NCBI GenBank assembly: GCA_040367435.1
Contig: BAABWY010000005.1
Location: forward strand, 124,001 to 188,000
Reading direction: 5' to 3'
Origin: Hyphomicrobiales bacterium 4NK60-0047b
Lineage (GTDB): Bacteria > Pseudomonadota > Alphaproteobacteria > Rhizobiales > HXMU1428-3
Length of the DNA stretch: 64,000 nt
The position numbers and the translations under genes are program-made. The notes beneath the pieces were generated by a model that was given only the letters and a program-made list of their open reading frames with translations, searched no databases and was not told the origin of the DNA. Of this stretch, positions 53,366 through 63,845 are shown piece by piece. Numbering within the stretch: position 1 is the stretch's first letter; every line of letters starts with the position of its first letter.

Positions 53366-54973
53366 TTACATACGGAACATGCCAAAGCGGGTTTCTTCCA
53401 CTGGCGCATTCAAACAAGTTTTTAAAGACAGAGAGACCACGTCACGCGTTTTTCTCGGATCGATAATGCCGTCATCCCATAAACGGGCTGAGGCATAAAA
53501 GGGGTGACTTTGCGTTTCAAATTGCTCTAATACAGGGCGCTTGAATTCAGCTTCTTCTTCTTCACTCCACTCACCGCCACGGCGTTCAATTCCTGCACGC
53601 TTTACAGTTGCTAAAACGCCAGCGGCTTGTGGCCCGCCCATAACTGAAATTCGCGCATTTGGCCACATCCAGAGAAAACGCGGCCCAAAAGCGCGGCCGC
53701 ACATGCCGTAGTTGCCAGCGCCAAAAGAACCACCGACTATGACTGTGATTTTGGGAACAGCCGCTGTTGAAACGGCCGTTACTAATTTCGCACCATCTTT
53801 CGCGATGCCGCCTGCTTCATATTTTTGCCCAACCATAAAGCCTGTAATGTTTTGCAAAAACAAAAGTGGCGTTTTGCGCTGACAGCAAAGCTGAATGAAG
53901 TGGGCCCCTTTTGTGGAACTTTCAGAAAAAAGCACGCCATTATTCGCAATGATGCCCACTGGCATGCCGTCAATATGAGCAAAGCCACAGACTAATGTTG
54001 AACCATAGTTTGCCTTAAATTCTTCAAATTCTGACCCGTCGACCAACCGAGCGATGAGCTCTCTGGCGTCATAAGGTGTTTTGGCATCAGCCGGAACAAC
54101 CCCCATAACTGAGGCTGGATCATAATTCGGTTTATTTGGCGTTTTTAACTTTATATTTGGTGTAGATACACACCCTAAATTGCCAATAATTTCGCGCCCT
54201 AAAGCGAGTGCATGAGTATCATCTTCGGCCATATAATCTGCAACACCTGAGAGGCGGGTGTGCGTGTCAGCGCCGCCCAAAGTTTCAGCATCAACGATTT
54301 CACCTGTTGCTTCTTTCACCAACGGCGGGCCGGCTAGAAAGATAGTCCCTTGTTCTTTCACGATAATTGTTTGATCGCACATGGCTGGCACATAGGCACC
54401 ACCGGCTGTGCAAGGCCCCATTACAATGGCGATTTGAGGAATGCCTTTGGCGCTCATGTGGGCTTGGTTATAAAAAATCCGCCCGAAGTGATCTTTATCT
54501 GGAAAGACTTCATCCTGGTTGGGAAGGTTGGCACCGCCTGAATCAACCAGATAAATACAGGGAAGATTATTTTCAGCAGCGATCTCCTGACCGCGCAGAT
54601 GTTTCTTCACACTGAGAGGAAAATATGTGCCGCCCTTTACGGTTGCATCATTGCAAATGATCATGCAATCGCGGCCCATTACACGGCCAACACCAGCAAT
54701 AGAGCCAGCGCCTGGGATGTCATCTTTATAAACATCTTTTGCAGCAAAGAGCCCGACTTCGAGAAAAGGTGAGCCTGGATCCAAAAGACCAGCGATGCGA
54801 TCTCTTGGCAAAAGTTTACCGCGTTTCACATGTCGCTCACGAGATGCTTCTGAGCCCCCTTGCATAATGCGGGTTGCTTCTGTTGCCACCACTTGCAAGT
54901 GAGCATCCATAGCTTTTTTATTTTCAATAAAGCTCGGAGATTGTTCTGATATTTTTGATTGGAGTATTGCCAT
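53366..54973 (-). CDS. mccB: Methylcrotonyl-CoA carboxylase, carboxyltransferase beta subunit
   Basis: 535 aa, the normal MccB length. N-terminal carboxyltransferase half: [61 protein letters not shown] (a methylcrotonyl-type signature), [19 protein letters not shown]-terminal half: [32 protein letters not shown] and [41 protein letters not shown]. It transfers CO2 from biotin to 3-methylcrotonyl-CoA. Lies between ivd and mccA. Confidence 0.96.
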   Translation of the reverse strand: MAILQSKISEQSPSFIENKKAMDAHLQVVATEATRIMQGGSEASRERHVKRGKLLPRDRIAGLLDPGSPFLEVGLFAAKDVYKDDIPGAGSIAGVGRVMGRDCMIICNDATVKGGTYFPLSVKKHLRGQEIAAENNLPCIYLVDSGGANLPNQDEVFPDKDHFGRIFYNQAHMSAKGIPQIAIVMGPCTAGGAYVPAMCDQTIIVKEQGTIFLAGPPLVKEATGEIVDAETLGGADTHTRLSGVADYMAEDDTHALALGREIIGNLGCVSTPNIKLKTPNKPNYDPASVMGVVPADAKTPYDARELIARLVDGSEFEEFKANYGSTLVCGFAHIDGMPVGIIANNGVLFSESSTKGAHFIQLCCQRKTPLLFLQNITGFMVGQKYEAGGIAKDGAKLVTAVSTAAVPKITVIVGGSFGAGNYGMCGRAFGPRFLWMWPNARISVMGGPQAAGVLATVKRAGIERRGGEWSEEEEAEFKRPVLEQFETQSHPFYASARLWDDGIIDPRKTRDVVSLSLKTCLNAPVEETRFGMFRM

Positions 54974-55038
54974 TTGATCCTCACTTTTTTGTTCACCCTT
55001 TTCTCAGGATGAACAGCACACATCATTGATCGTGTTTG

Positions 55039-56202
55039 TTATTTGGTTTCTTCAAACAATTCACGGCCGATGAGCATGCGACGAATTTCAGATGTGCCAG
55101 CGCCAATTTCATAGAGCTTGGCATCTCGCAGCAGACGTCCCGTTGGATATTCGTTGATGTAACCATTTCCGCCCAAACATTGGATCGCTTCTAGTGCCAT
55201 TTGGGTTCCTTTTTCAGCTGCGTAGAGAATACAACCTGCTGCATCTTTTCGACTTACTTTGCCATTGTCGGCAGCTCTTGCAGCTGAATAAACGTATGAG
55301 CGACAGGCATTCATGGTTGTGTACATGTCTGCGATTTTACCTTGCATGAGCTGGAATGTGCCAATGGGTTTACCGAACTGCTCTCTTTCGTGAACATATG
55401 GCACGACGATATCCATAGCGGCGGCCATGATACCAAGGGGGCCAGCTGCTAAAACCAAACGTTCATAGTCAAGGCCAGACATGAGAACATTTACTCCTTT
55501 GCCTTCTTCTCCGAGGATGTTTTCAAATGGAACTTCGCAATCTTCAAAGACAAGCTCGCAAGTGTTCGAGCCACGCATACCGAGTTTGTCTAGCTTTTGC
55601 GCGGTTGAGAAACCAACCATATCTTTTTCAATGATGAAGGCTGTGATGCCCTTAGGGCCTGCATCCGGGTCTGTTTTTGCGTAGACTACGAGCGTCGTGG
55701 CATCAGGGCCATTTGTGATCCACATTTTATTGCCATTTAACAAATAGCACGAATTTCTTTTTTCCGCCTTTAGTTTCATAGATACAACGTCTGACCCAGC
55801 GCCAGGTTCTGACATAGCTAATGCACCAACATGTTCACCCGTGATTAGTTTCGGGAGATATTTCTGGTGCTGCTCTGGTGTGCCATTGCGTTGAATTTGG
55901 TTAATGCAGAGGTTTGAATGAGCACCATAAGATAGCCCCACAGAGGCAGAAGCACGGCTAATTTCTTCAATTGCAATGCAATGAGCTAGATAGCCCATAT
56001 CAACGCCGCCATTTTCTTCTGGAATTGTAATTCCGTGGAGACCTAGTTCGCCCATTTTTTCCCACAGATCATTAGGAAACACGTTTGTTTCATCAATGGA
56101 AGCGGCGCGTGGTGCTATTTCTTCTTGTGCGAAACGGCGCACTGTATCTCGCAGGGCTTCAATATCTTCTCCAAGATCAAAATCCATTACGGCATCAAAC
56201 AT
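55039..56202 (-). CDS. ivd: Isovaleryl-CoA dehydrogenase
   Basis: 387 aa FAD-dependent acyl-CoA dehydrogenase. It converts isovaleryl-CoA to 3-methylcrotonyl-CoA. The usual catalytic Glu position near the C-terminus is Ala368 ([12 protein letters not shown]), while Glu247 in [13 protein letters not shown] matches the relocated catalytic base known for isovaleryl-CoA dehydrogenases. Other signatures: [45 protein letters not shown] and [24 protein letters not shown] preceded by GGGAGGAG. First enzyme gene after tetR. Confidence 0.96.
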   Translation of the reverse strand: MFDAVMDFDLGEDIEALRDTVRRFAQEEIAPRAASIDETNVFPNDLWEKMGELGLHGITIPEENGGVDMGYLAHCIAIEEISRASASVGLSYGAHSNLCINQIQRNGTPEQHQKYLPKLITGEHVGALAMSEPGAGSDVVSMKLKAEKRNSCYLLNGNKMWITNGPDATTLVVYAKTDPDAGPKGITAFIIEKDMVGFSTAQKLDKLGMRGSNTCELVFEDCEVPFENILGEEGKGVNVLMSGLDYERLVLAAGPLGIMAAAMDIVVPYVHEREQFGKPIGTFQLMQGKIADMYTTMNACRSYVYSAARAADNGKVSRKDAAGCILYAAEKGTQMALEAIQCLGGNGYINEYPTGRLLRDAKLYEIGAGTSEIRRMLIGRELFEETK

Positions 56203-56228
56203 TTTAAACTCTCCTCCCGAGCGTGTAC

Positions 56229-56828
56229 TTACTCTCTCTCGCAGCCAACGCTACGCAGAACCATATTGACGTAGATATCTTCGATTTTCTTTTGTGACAA
56301 ACGGCCGCCTGAGCGGTACCAGGTGTTAATTCCTGTTAGCATGGCCAAAGTCGCCATTGCTGTGACGTGTGCATCTTCAACTTTAAAGCTATTTTCTTTG
56401 ATGCCTTTGGCAATGATTGTTTTTAACTCGTCTTCATATTGACGGCGCAGCTCTTCGATTAATTTAAACTCATCCGGCTCGAGTGAGCGCAATTCCATGT
56501 AAGCAATGAAGACTTCATCTGGTCTTTTGATATTGTAGCGAATGTGAAATCTCGCGAAGCGCTCCAGAGCCTCAATAACTGGCAGTTCTGTTTGGCTTTC
56601 TTTAACCCATGCTTGTAACAGGGCTTCAAGATGCTTCTGCATAATATCAAGCAGCAAAGCTTGTTTTGTTGGGTGGTATTGATAGAGCGCGCCTGGTTGA
56701 ACACCAACTGCATCAGCGATCATGCGCATTGATACAGCTGCAAAGCCGTGGCGTGCAATTAGCTCCAGACTATGTTTGTGAATAGCCTTTGCCGTTGCTT
56801 TCCCATTTGACCCTGCCAAACGTGCCAA
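56229..56828 (-). CDS. TetR-family transcriptional regulator of the leucine operon
   Basis: 199 aa. The start is TTG at 56828, supported by GGAGG seven bases upstream and by protein similarity starting right away ([59 protein letters not shown]). That segment is a standard TetR helix-turn-helix, residues ~12-60. The C-terminal ligand domain is unassigned. It lies 26 bp upstream of ivd, in the same operon, with a 38-bp palindrome just upstream of its start. It probably represses the operon until a CoA-ester intermediate binds. Confidence 0.92.
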   Translation of the reverse strand: MARLAGSNGKATAKAIHKHSLELIARHGFAAVSMRMIADAVGVQPGALYQYHPTKQALLLDIMQKHLEALLQAWVKESQTELPVIEALERFARFHIRYNIKRPDEVFIAYMELRSLEPDEFKLIEELRRQYEDELKTIIAKGIKENSFKVEDAHVTAMATLAMLTGINTWYRSGGRLSQKKIEDIYVNMVLRSVGCERE

Positions 56829-56860
56829 AGCAGTCCCTCCTCAATATCATCATTGTTTTT

Positions 56861-56898
56861 ACCTATTAATTGAATGTACGTTCATTTAATTAATAGGT
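56861..56898. promoter_or_regulatory. 38-bp palindrome, likely TetR operator
   Basis: ACCTATTAATTGAATGTAC and GTTCATTTAATTAATAGGT form 19-bp half-sites matching at 17 of 19 positions. An overlapping shorter palindrome TGAATGTACGTTCA lies inside, slightly off-centre. It is 33 bp upstream of the tetR start, where an autoregulatory operator and the operon promoter would be expected. Symmetry seen; binding inferred. Confidence 0.75.
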
Positions 56899-57082
56899 AA
56901 AAAGGTATGCGTGTCAAGGAAAGATTGTTTTTAATTTGAGGGACTGTTATGCGGCTCTGAGCGAGATATGGGATTTAAAATGGAGATTTATCTCTAGGAA
57001 ATTTTGTTTTCCCCAGGCTCTCTCAACCATTAAATCATTGATTTTATTTAGTCTTTTTATTTTAGACAGGGTGGTAGCCTGT

Positions 57083-57976
57083 TTATTTTGGCATCGATTT
57101 CAAAACGGCTCTCATGCCTTCTATTATGGCTTTTGAGCAAACTCTTACCCGTTCTAATTGAGCGTAATCTTCATGCACAATATACCAAAATGAGCGTTTA
57201 AAGGATATTTCATCTGGCAGAACCTTGACCAAACTCTCATGTGGTGCGGTCATAAAATCTGGCAAAATTCCCACGCCTGCACCATTTAACAACGCCCTTA
57301 ATTGCACATGGATGCTCGTGCTGGTGAGGTGTGGGTTAAAAGATCCATCGACTAGGGGTATGTAGTCGAGTTCATCATCAAAGATCATATCTGAGATATA
57401 TCCAACGCCTCTTATCTTGATGAGATCAGAGACCTTTTTTATCTTTTTTTGTTGGCTTAGATAGGCTTTTGATCCATTGAGGTGCAATCTATAATCGGCA
57501 ATTTTTTGCACACGCACACGCCCTTTTTGTGGCTTTGAAACTGCGATGACAAAATCTGCCTCTCTTTTAGAAAGAGAAAATTTTTGTGGTAAGGCAACCA
57601 TTTGCATTTCTAGTTTGGGGTATGTCTCACACAACTTTTGCGCAACATCTACAACAATTTGGGAGGCAGCGCCTTCTGGCACACCAACGCGAACTGGACC
57701 AGAGAGTTTTTCCATTTGGCCGCCAAAGGTATCTTCTGCTACTAACGCTTCGCTTTCTATTCGTTCAGCAAAAGGAATTAAATCACCACCAGCCCTTGTG
57801 AGACTATAGCCGGTTGGGGCGCGATCAAACAAAACGATATTTAAGGCTTCTTCTAAAGATTTTATACGACGAGCTACAGTGGCGTGATCAACCCCCAATT
57901 GCCGCCCAGCGACACTTAACCGACCAGACCGCGCAACTGCAAGAAAGAAACGGTAATCATTCCAATTTAGTGACAT
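57083..57976 (-). CDS. LysR-family transcriptional regulator
   Basis: 297 aa. Winged helix-turn-helix at residues ~3-62: LNWNDYRFFLAVARSGRLSVAGRQLGVDHATVARRIKSLEEAL, a subgroup typical of alphaproteobacterial LysR proteins next to mmsA. The co-inducer domain follows (GPVRVGVPEGAASQIVVDVAQKLCETYPKLEMQMV). The ATG has AAGGAGG upstream. Divergent from mmsA across 315 bp, so a likely regulator of valine catabolism or of methylmalonate-semialdehyde dehydrogenase. Confidence 0.93.
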   Translation of the reverse strand: MSLNWNDYRFFLAVARSGRLSVAGRQLGVDHATVARRIKSLEEALNIVLFDRAPTGYSLTRAGGDLIPFAERIESEALVAEDTFGGQMEKLSGPVRVGVPEGAASQIVVDVAQKLCETYPKLEMQMVALPQKFSLSKREADFVIAVSKPQKGRVRVQKIADYRLHLNGSKAYLSQQKKIKKVSDLIKIRGVGYISDMIFDDELDYIPLVDGSFNPHLTSTSIHVQLRALLNGAGVGILPDFMTAPHESLVKVLPDEISFKRSFWYIVHEDYAQLERVRVCSKAIIEGMRAVLKSMPK

Positions 57977-58291
57977 TAAACTCGTTTCCTCCTTGTTAAC
58001 CTTACAGCTTTCTCTGCTACTTCACCATTGTGACCTGGTCGCTTTTGGGGTATTCGGGCCACTTTAGCACGTTAAACCCTTCCTGTGAAATTTTGCACAA
58101 CTGATAGCGCATTCTAAGCACTTTCGCTCATGTAAAACTATTTGTACACTAAAGTCTAATCACAATCAGACCGGTAACAAATGTTATTGAATTAAATCAA
58201 TTGATTACTGCACTGCCACCTACCAGTCTGACCAGATTTTTCACAAAATACTTGATCCACATTGTTTTTAACGAAATGAAAGACTGTCCTT
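57977..58291. other. 315-bp divergent promoter region, LysR gene / mmsA
   Basis: No gene is supported here. It should hold both divergent promoters and LysR-binding T-N11-A boxes, several of which can be drawn (for example near TTTTGCACAACTGATAGCGCA at 58091-58112), but none is convincing alone. mmsA has only a weak ribosome site. Confidence 0.4.
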
Positions 58292-59794
58292 ATGGTTACT
58301 GAAATTGGAAATTTGATTGGCGGGAAACAAGTTCCCAGCACCTCAAACCGAACGGGTGATGTTTTTAACCCAGCAACAGGTGAAGTCATTGCCAAGGTTG
58401 CTCTTTCAAGCGCACCTGAATTGGCCGAAGCTGTTGAGGTTGCTAAAAAAGCACAACCAGCTTGGGCGGCTACAAACCCGCAAAAACGTGCTCGTGTCAT
58501 CATGAAATTTGTTGAATTGCTTAATCGCGACATGGACAAGCTTGCTGAAGCTTTGTCGCGTGAGCACGGCAAAACTATGCCAGATGCGAAGGGTGATGTT
58601 ATTCGCGGGCTTGAAGTGGCTGAGTTTTGTATTGGCGCTCCGCATTTGCTAAAAGGTGAGTTTACTGAAGGCGCTGGCCCGAATATTGATATTTATTCAA
58701 TGCGCCAGCCTCTCGGTGTTGTAGCTGGTATCACGCCATTTAATTTCCCAGCAATGATTCCAATGTGGAAGTTTTGTCCAGCGATTGCTGCTGGTAACGC
58801 GTTTATTTTGAAGCCATCTGAACGCAACCCCACTGTGCCGATTATGCTTGCTGAATTGATGCTTGAGGCTGGTTTGCCTGAAGGCATTTTGAATGTTGTT
58901 AATGGCGATAAAGAAGTTGTTGATGCTCTTCTCGATCATCAGGATATTTCGGCCATTGGTTTTGTTGGCTCCACGCCTATCGCTGAATATATCTATACTA
59001 GAGGCTGTGCCAATGGGAAGCGCGTACAATGTTTTGGTAGCGCGAAAAACCATATGATCATTATGCCTGATGCTGATCTTGACCAAACAGCTGATGCTCT
59101 TATTGGTGCTGGCTATGGCGCTGCTGGTGAACGCTGCATGGCGATTTCTGTGGCTGTGGCCGTTGGTGAGAAAACGGGCGATGAGCTTATTGCTAAATTG
59201 AAACCTCGTGTTGAAGCCCTAAAAATTGCCCCTTATACAGATGGTGATGATGCTGACTTTGGTCCGCTAATTACTAAAGCTGCACGTGATCGTGTGCTTG
59301 GGCTTATTAATTCAGGTGTTGATCAAGGGGCTGACTTGGTTGTCGATGGCCGTGACTTTAGTATGCAAGGATATGAGAATGGCAATTTCATTGGTGGTTG
59401 TCTTTTTGACAATGTCACCACTGATATGGACATTTACAAAGAAGAAATTTTCGGCCCCGTCCTTAATGTTATGCGTGCAGATACCTATGAAGATGGCATT
59501 CGCCTTCCTATGGAAAATGAATTTGGTAATGGGGTTTCTATCTACACACGTGATGGAGACACGGCCCGTGATTTCGCATCACGCATTAATGTTGGCATGG
59601 TAGGGGTGAATGTTCCTATTCCTGTGCCACTTGCTTATTACACATTTGGTGGTTGGAAGAAATCTGGATTTGGCGATTTGAACCAACACGGACCAGATGC
59701 TTTCCGTTTCTATACGAAAACAAAAACGGTTACCTCTCGCTGGCCATCTGGCATCAAAGAAGGTGCTGAGTTTGTTATTCCAACTATGGACTAA
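58292..59794 (+). CDS. mmsA: Methylmalonate-semialdehyde dehydrogenase (CoA-acylating)
   Basis: 500 aa, typical length. It oxidises methylmalonate semialdehyde with CoA and NAD to propionyl-CoA, the end of valine breakdown. Aldehyde-dehydrogenase fold with GVVAGITPFNFPAMIPMWKFCPAIAAGNAFILKPSE, FVGSTPIAEYIY, and catalytic Cys282 in GERCMAIS. The Glu of ordinary ALDHs is replaced, as usual in CoA-dependent MmsA (CFGSAKNHMIIMPDADL). C-terminal GGWKKSGFGDLNQHGPDAFRFYTKTKTVTSRW. Followed by a long hairpin, then the rest of the valine operon. Confidence 0.97.
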   Translation: MVTEIGNLIGGKQVPSTSNRTGDVFNPATGEVIAKVALSSAPELAEAVEVAKKAQPAWAATNPQKRARVIMKFVELLNRDMDKLAEALSREHGKTMPDAKGDVIRGLEVAEFCIGAPHLLKGEFTEGAGPNIDIYSMRQPLGVVAGITPFNFPAMIPMWKFCPAIAAGNAFILKPSERNPTVPIMLAELMLEAGLPEGILNVVNGDKEVVDALLDHQDISAIGFVGSTPIAEYIYTRGCANGKRVQCFGSAKNHMIIMPDADLDQTADALIGAGYGAAGERCMAISVAVAVGEKTGDELIAKLKPRVEALKIAPYTDGDDADFGPLITKAARDRVLGLINSGVDQGADLVVDGRDFSMQGYENGNFIGGCLFDNVTTDMDIYKEEIFGPVLNVMRADTYEDGIRLPMENEFGNGVSIYTRDGDTARDFASRINVGMVGVNVPIPVPLAYYTFGGWKKSGFGDLNQHGPDAFRFYTKTKTVTSRWPSGIKEGAEFVIPTMD

Positions 59795-59810
59795 CCCCTC
59801 CCTACAATTA

Positions 59811-59864
59811 GCTACCCCTTGGCTCTGTTTCTTTCTCCTATAACTCTCAAAGCCAAGGGGTAGC
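59811..59864 (+). terminator. Long hairpin after mmsA
   Basis: Perfect 14-bp stem GCTACCCCTTGGCT / AGCCAAGGGGTAGC with a 26-nt loop, but no T-run after it (GCTTATCT). Probably an mRNA-stabilising or attenuating structure rather than a full terminator, since the next valine gene begins 36 bp later with no obvious promoter. Confidence 0.65.
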
Positions 59865-59900
59865 GCTTATCTAAACATTCAAACGAGCAGGCATGCAGAT

Positions 59901-61049
59901 ATGAATAATTTTGATTTAAATGAAGAACAGTTGGCCATTCAAGAGATGGCGCTAAGTTTTGCGGCAGACAAGATGGCGCCCCATGCTGTGCAGTGGGATG
60001 CAGACAAACATTTCCCTGTTGATGTGATTAAAGAGGTTGCCCCTCTTGGCATGGCTGGAATTTACGTCAATGAGAATGTTGGTGGCTCTGGTCTTGGACG
60101 TCTTGATGCGGCGATTATTTTTGAAGCTTTGGCTACCGGTTGTCCTTCGACTTCAGCTTTTATCTCTATTCATAATATGACGGCCTGGATGATTGATAAA
60201 TTTGGTTCAGAAGATCAAAGACAAAAGTGGGTACCTAAGTTGTGCTCGATGGAGACTATCGGGGCTTATTGTTTAACTGAACCTGGCTCTGGTTCTGATG
60301 CTGCAGCTTTAAAAACACGAGCTGTTCGCGATGGAGATCATTTCGTTCTTAACGGACAGAAGCAATTTATTTCAGGGGCTGGTGCAGCTGGTGTTTACAT
60401 CGTTATGGTTCGCACTGGTGACGATGGCCCAAACGGCATTTCAGCATTAATCGTTCCTGAAGATACTCCTGGTTTAAGCTTTGGCCCTAACGAGCATAAA
60501 ATGGGATGGAATGTCCAACCAACGTGCGCCATGATTTTTGAAGATGCGCGCGTGCCTGTTCAAAATTTAATGGGAGCAGAAGGTGAAGGCTTTAAATTTG
60601 CCATGGCTGGTCTTGATGGTGGACGGCTCAACATTGGCGCTTGCTCATTAGGTGGGGCTCAATTTGCCTTTGACAAAGCGCTTACTTATATAGATGAGCG
60701 CGAAGCTTTTGGTAAAAAACTAAATGAATTCCAAGGCTTACAATTTCGCATTGCTGAAATGAAAATGAATTTAGAGGCGGCAAGAACGCTACTCTATAAA
60801 GCAGCCTGTAAACTTGACCAGAAAACTCATGATGCAACGATGTGGTGTTCTATGGCGAAAGCACGAGCAACAGAGACCGGCTTTGAGGTTGCAGACCAAG
60901 CGCTACAACTCCATGGTGGATATGGCTATTTATCGGAATATGGCATTGAAAAAATCGTTCGTGATTTGCGGGTTCATCGCATCCTTGAAGGCACGAACGA
61001 GATCATGCGCTTGATTATTTCTCGTCAACTCATCAAAGAGGCGCGCTAA
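59901..61049 (+). CDS. Acyl-CoA dehydrogenase, probably isobutyryl-CoA dehydrogenase
   Basis: 382 aa FAD enzyme converting isobutyryl-CoA to methacrylyl-CoA in valine catabolism. Catalytic Glu363 is in the usual place (RVHRILEGTNEIMR), unlike in ivd of this window. YCLTEPGSGSDAAALKTRAV, QKQFISGAGAAGVYIVMVRTG and LHGGYGYLSEYGIEKIVRDLRVHRI match ACAD8-type enzymes. Its stop overlaps the next start (TAATG). Substrate assignment follows from its operon with hydrolase and mmsB. Confidence 0.93.
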   Translation: MNNFDLNEEQLAIQEMALSFAADKMAPHAVQWDADKHFPVDVIKEVAPLGMAGIYVNENVGGSGLGRLDAAIIFEALATGCPSTSAFISIHNMTAWMIDKFGSEDQRQKWVPKLCSMETIGAYCLTEPGSGSDAAALKTRAVRDGDHFVLNGQKQFISGAGAAGVYIVMVRTGDDGPNGISALIVPEDTPGLSFGPNEHKMGWNVQPTCAMIFEDARVPVQNLMGAEGEGFKFAMAGLDGGRLNIGACSLGGAQFAFDKALTYIDEREAFGKKLNEFQGLQFRIAEMKMNLEAARTLLYKAACKLDQKTHDATMWCSMAKARATETGFEVADQALQLHGGYGYLSEYGIEKIVRDLRVHRILEGTNEIMRLIISRQLIKEAR

Positions 61050-62116
61050 TGAATAAAACTGTTATGAGTAATGAGGACGATCTAATAATTTATCAAGAAG
61101 GCGCTATTGGTAGATTCCATCTGAACAGGCCAACAGCTCTTAACGCGCTCACAGCTCCAATGGCCTATAAAATGAAAGATCAGCTCTATGCTTGGGCCGT
61201 TGATGACAGCATAAAAGCCATACTCGTTGACGCTGAGGGTGACCGTGCCTTTTGCGCAGGCGGTGACATTCGTGATCTCTATGAAAATGGTAAAAAGGAT
61301 CCGAAACCTGGGCAAGATTTTTGGCGAGAAGAATATAAGTTAAACGCTCTCATTCATAATTACCCCAAACCGTACATTGCTTATATGAACGGCATTGTCA
61401 TGGGCGGCGGCGTAGGCATCTCCTCGCATGGGTCGCACAGAATTGTCACTGAAAACACGATGCTTGCCATGCCTGAAACTGGCATTGGCTTTTTACCTGA
61501 TGTCGGAGGTACCTATATTCTTTCTCGATCACCTGGCTTGACAGGACTTTACCTTGGCATGACTGGGGCGCGGATGAATGGGGCGGATGCCATTTTTGCT
61601 GGTTTTGCGGATCATTATATTCCTTCAGAGAATCTCTCCACATTAACTGAGAAACTTATTGATGGAGCGAACATTAATACTGTAATAGCAGAACTTTCAG
61701 TAGAGGCACCGGACGGTAAGTTAGCTCAGTTACAAACAGATATTACAGATGGCTTTAATGGCGCTACAGCTTTGGAATGTACGCAAAAGATTACGACAAT
61801 GGCTGAGACAGGAAATGAGTGGGCGGCGAAGACATTGAAGCTTTTAAGGCGTCATTCACCCATTGCAATTTCAGCCGCTTTTACTGCAATTTCACAAGCT
61901 CGTTCGTTTGACACAATTGAGCAATGTTTAAATGTAGAATACAGATTCGCACACCGCGCTCTCTTAGGCACAGAATTTTATGAAGGGGTAAAGGCTATTA
62001 TCATTGATAAAAACCACGTCCCTCAATGGCAACCTCCAACCTTAGAGAGTGTAACGACTGATCAGCTAGATGCTTTGTTCGCCCCTCTTGGCACTGAGGA
62101 ATGGCTGAGCAACTAA
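61049..62116 (+). CDS. 3-hydroxyisobutyryl-CoA hydrolase
   Basis: 355 aa crotonase-superfamily enzyme of the HIBCH type, longer than hydratases. It releases 3-hydroxyisobutyrate from its CoA ester. Features: RFHLNRPTALNALTAPM, RAFCAGGDIRDLYE, YPKPYIAYMNGIVMGGGVGISSHGSHRIVTENTMLAMPETGIGFLPDVGGTYILSR (catalytic Glu/Asp in PETGIGFLPDVG), and C-terminal CLNVEYRFAHRALLGTEFYEGVKAIIIDKNHVPQWQPPTL, diagnostic of the family. One-base overlap with the dehydrogenase gene. Confidence 0.95.
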   Translation: MNKTVMSNEDDLIIYQEGAIGRFHLNRPTALNALTAPMAYKMKDQLYAWAVDDSIKAILVDAEGDRAFCAGGDIRDLYENGKKDPKPGQDFWREEYKLNALIHNYPKPYIAYMNGIVMGGGVGISSHGSHRIVTENTMLAMPETGIGFLPDVGGTYILSRSPGLTGLYLGMTGARMNGADAIFAGFADHYIPSENLSTLTEKLIDGANINTVIAELSVEAPDGKLAQLQTDITDGFNGATALECTQKITTMAETGNEWAAKTLKLLRRHSPIAISAAFTAISQARSFDTIEQCLNVEYRFAHRALLGTEFYEGVKAIIIDKNHVPQWQPPTLESVTTDQLDALFAPLGTEEWLSN

Positions 62117-62161
62117 AATACTTAAAGAAACAATTTAAAAGACTTTGTTTGGGAGGATGAA

Positions 62162-63040
62162 ATGGCAAAAATCAGTTTTATTGGCTTAGGTAACATGGGT
62201 TTACCTATGGCACAGAACCTCGCCAAAGCTGGGCATGATGTTATTGGATTTGATGCATTACCTGCAGCCAGGGAGGCAGCAACTTCAGCTGGATTTACAA
62301 TTGGTGAAAGCAATTCACAAGTCGCAGAGACAGCTGAGATTATCATTTTGATGCTGCCAAACGGGCAGATTGTTCAAGACGTTGCGAGAGAAATTTTAAC
62401 AACGCTACCCAAAGGGAGCCTGCTTATTGATTGTTCTACGATTGATGTGAGCTCAGCTAAAGCTCTGCATGAAATGGCAAATGCTACTGAAGTACTTAGC
62501 CTAGATGCCCCTGTTTCTGGTGGTGTTGGAGGGGCTGCTGGCGGCACACTTACCTTTATGGTTGGTGGCTCTCAAGATGCTTTTGAGACAGGTGCTCCTT
62601 ATTTTGAGATTATGGGACAAAAGGCTGTTCACTGTGGTGATGGAGGCTCTGGTCAATCAGCTAAGATTTGTAACAATATGATGCTTGGTATTTCAATGAT
62701 TGCCACTTGCGAAGCCTTTGCAATGGCTGAAAAACTGGGACTTTCTCAATCAGCTTTGTTTGATGTTGTCTCGACCTCTTCTGGATCTTGCTGGTCTGTA
62801 AATACTTATTGTCCTGTTCCTGGAGTTGGCCCGCAGTCTCCTGCTGACAATGATTACAAGGCTGGCTTTGCTGCCGCATTGATGTTGAAAGATATGGACC
62901 TTTCCCAACAGGCTGCTGGCTCTGTTGAAGCTGCAACGCCGCTTGGGGAACATGCAACGCGTCTTTACAAGCAAATGGTTGATGATGGCCAGGGCGGGGC
63001 TGATTTTTCTGCAATCATTCATCATCTAGATAAAAAGTAA
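62162..63040 (+). CDS. mmsB: 3-hydroxyisobutyrate dehydrogenase
   Basis: 292 aa. It oxidises 3-hydroxyisobutyrate to methylmalonate semialdehyde with NAD. N-terminal Rossmann motif [22 protein letters not shown], substrate-binding [22 protein letters not shown], and catalytic Lys168 and Asn172 in [14 protein letters not shown]-terminal helical domain with [20 protein letters not shown] has GGGAGG upstream. Its product is the substrate of MmsA. Confidence 0.97.
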   Translation: MAKISFIGLGNMGLPMAQNLAKAGHDVIGFDALPAAREAATSAGFTIGESNSQVAETAEIIILMLPNGQIVQDVAREILTTLPKGSLLIDCSTIDVSSAKALHEMANATEVLSLDAPVSGGVGGAAGGTLTFMVGGSQDAFETGAPYFEIMGQKAVHCGDGGSGQSAKICNNMMLGISMIATCEAFAMAEKLGLSQSALFDVVSTSSGSCWSVNTYCPVPGVGPQSPADNDYKAGFAAALMLKDMDLSQQAAGSVEAATPLGEHATRLYKQMVDDGQGGADFSAIIHHLDKK

Positions 63041-63063
63041 TTTCAAACGATTGGAACATAATC

Positions 63064-63834
63064 ATGAGCACAACAGTCACATTTGAAAAAAAGGGCCGCG
63101 TTGCTTTATTAACGTTAAACCGCCCAGAAGCTTTGAATGCCTTAAACTCTGAATTACTTGAAACTTTAATGGGCCATATTAACACTCTGGCTGATGATCC
63201 TGACACGGGTTGCATTGTCATCACCGGCTCTGACCGGGCTTTTGCAGCCGGAGCTGACATTAAGGAAATGTCTTCTAAATCTTACATCGAAATGCTGATG
63301 ACAGATCATTTTGGGCGACATAATGCCATGGAGCGGTGCCGCGTTCCAATAATCGCGGCTGTATCTGGGTTCGCATTAGGTGGCGGCTGTGAGCTTGCCA
63401 TGATGTGCGATTTTATTCTTGCTTCCGATACTGCCAAATTTGGCCAACCAGAAATTAAACTCGGCGTCATTCCTGGCATGGGTGGTTCTCAACGCTTAAC
63501 CCGCGCAATTGGTAAATCCAAGGCGATGGATATGATCTTAACAGGCCGGATGATGGATGCTGATGAAGCAGAACGTGCTGGCCTTGTTTCTCGCATCATT
63601 CCTGTAGATGAGCTTTTAGATGGGGCATTGAAAGCAGCTGAGACCATTGCTGACTTTTCTCGCCCTTCCGTTTTTGCAGCCAAAGAAACTGTTGACCGAG
63701 CCTTTGAGACAACCCTTCAAGAAGGGCTTCATTATGAGCAACGTGTGTTCTATCCGCTTTTCTCAACTGAAGACCAAAAAGAAGGAATGGAAGCCTTTAG
63801 TGAAAAGCGTGCTCCAAATTTCAAACATAAATAG
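63064..63834 (+). CDS. Enoyl-CoA hydratase
   Basis: 256 aa crotonase. [33 protein letters not shown] (first oxyanion segment) and [65 protein letters not shown] contain the two catalytic Glu positions of short-chain enoyl-CoA hydratases ([18 protein letters not shown]). In this operon it probably hydrates methacrylyl-CoA, and perhaps tiglyl-CoA from isoleucine. 23 bp after mmsB and 11 bp before a thiolase. Confidence 0.94.
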   Translation: MSTTVTFEKKGRVALLTLNRPEALNALNSELLETLMGHINTLADDPDTGCIVITGSDRAFAAGADIKEMSSKSYIEMLMTDHFGRHNAMERCRVPIIAAVSGFALGGGCELAMMCDFILASDTAKFGQPEIKLGVIPGMGGSQRLTRAIGKSKAMDMILTGRMMDADEAERAGLVSRIIPVDELLDGALKAAETIADFSRPSVFAAKETVDRAFETTLQEGLHYEQRVFYPLFSTEDQKEGMEAFSEKRAPNFKHK

Positions 63835-63845
63835 GAAGCTAACTC

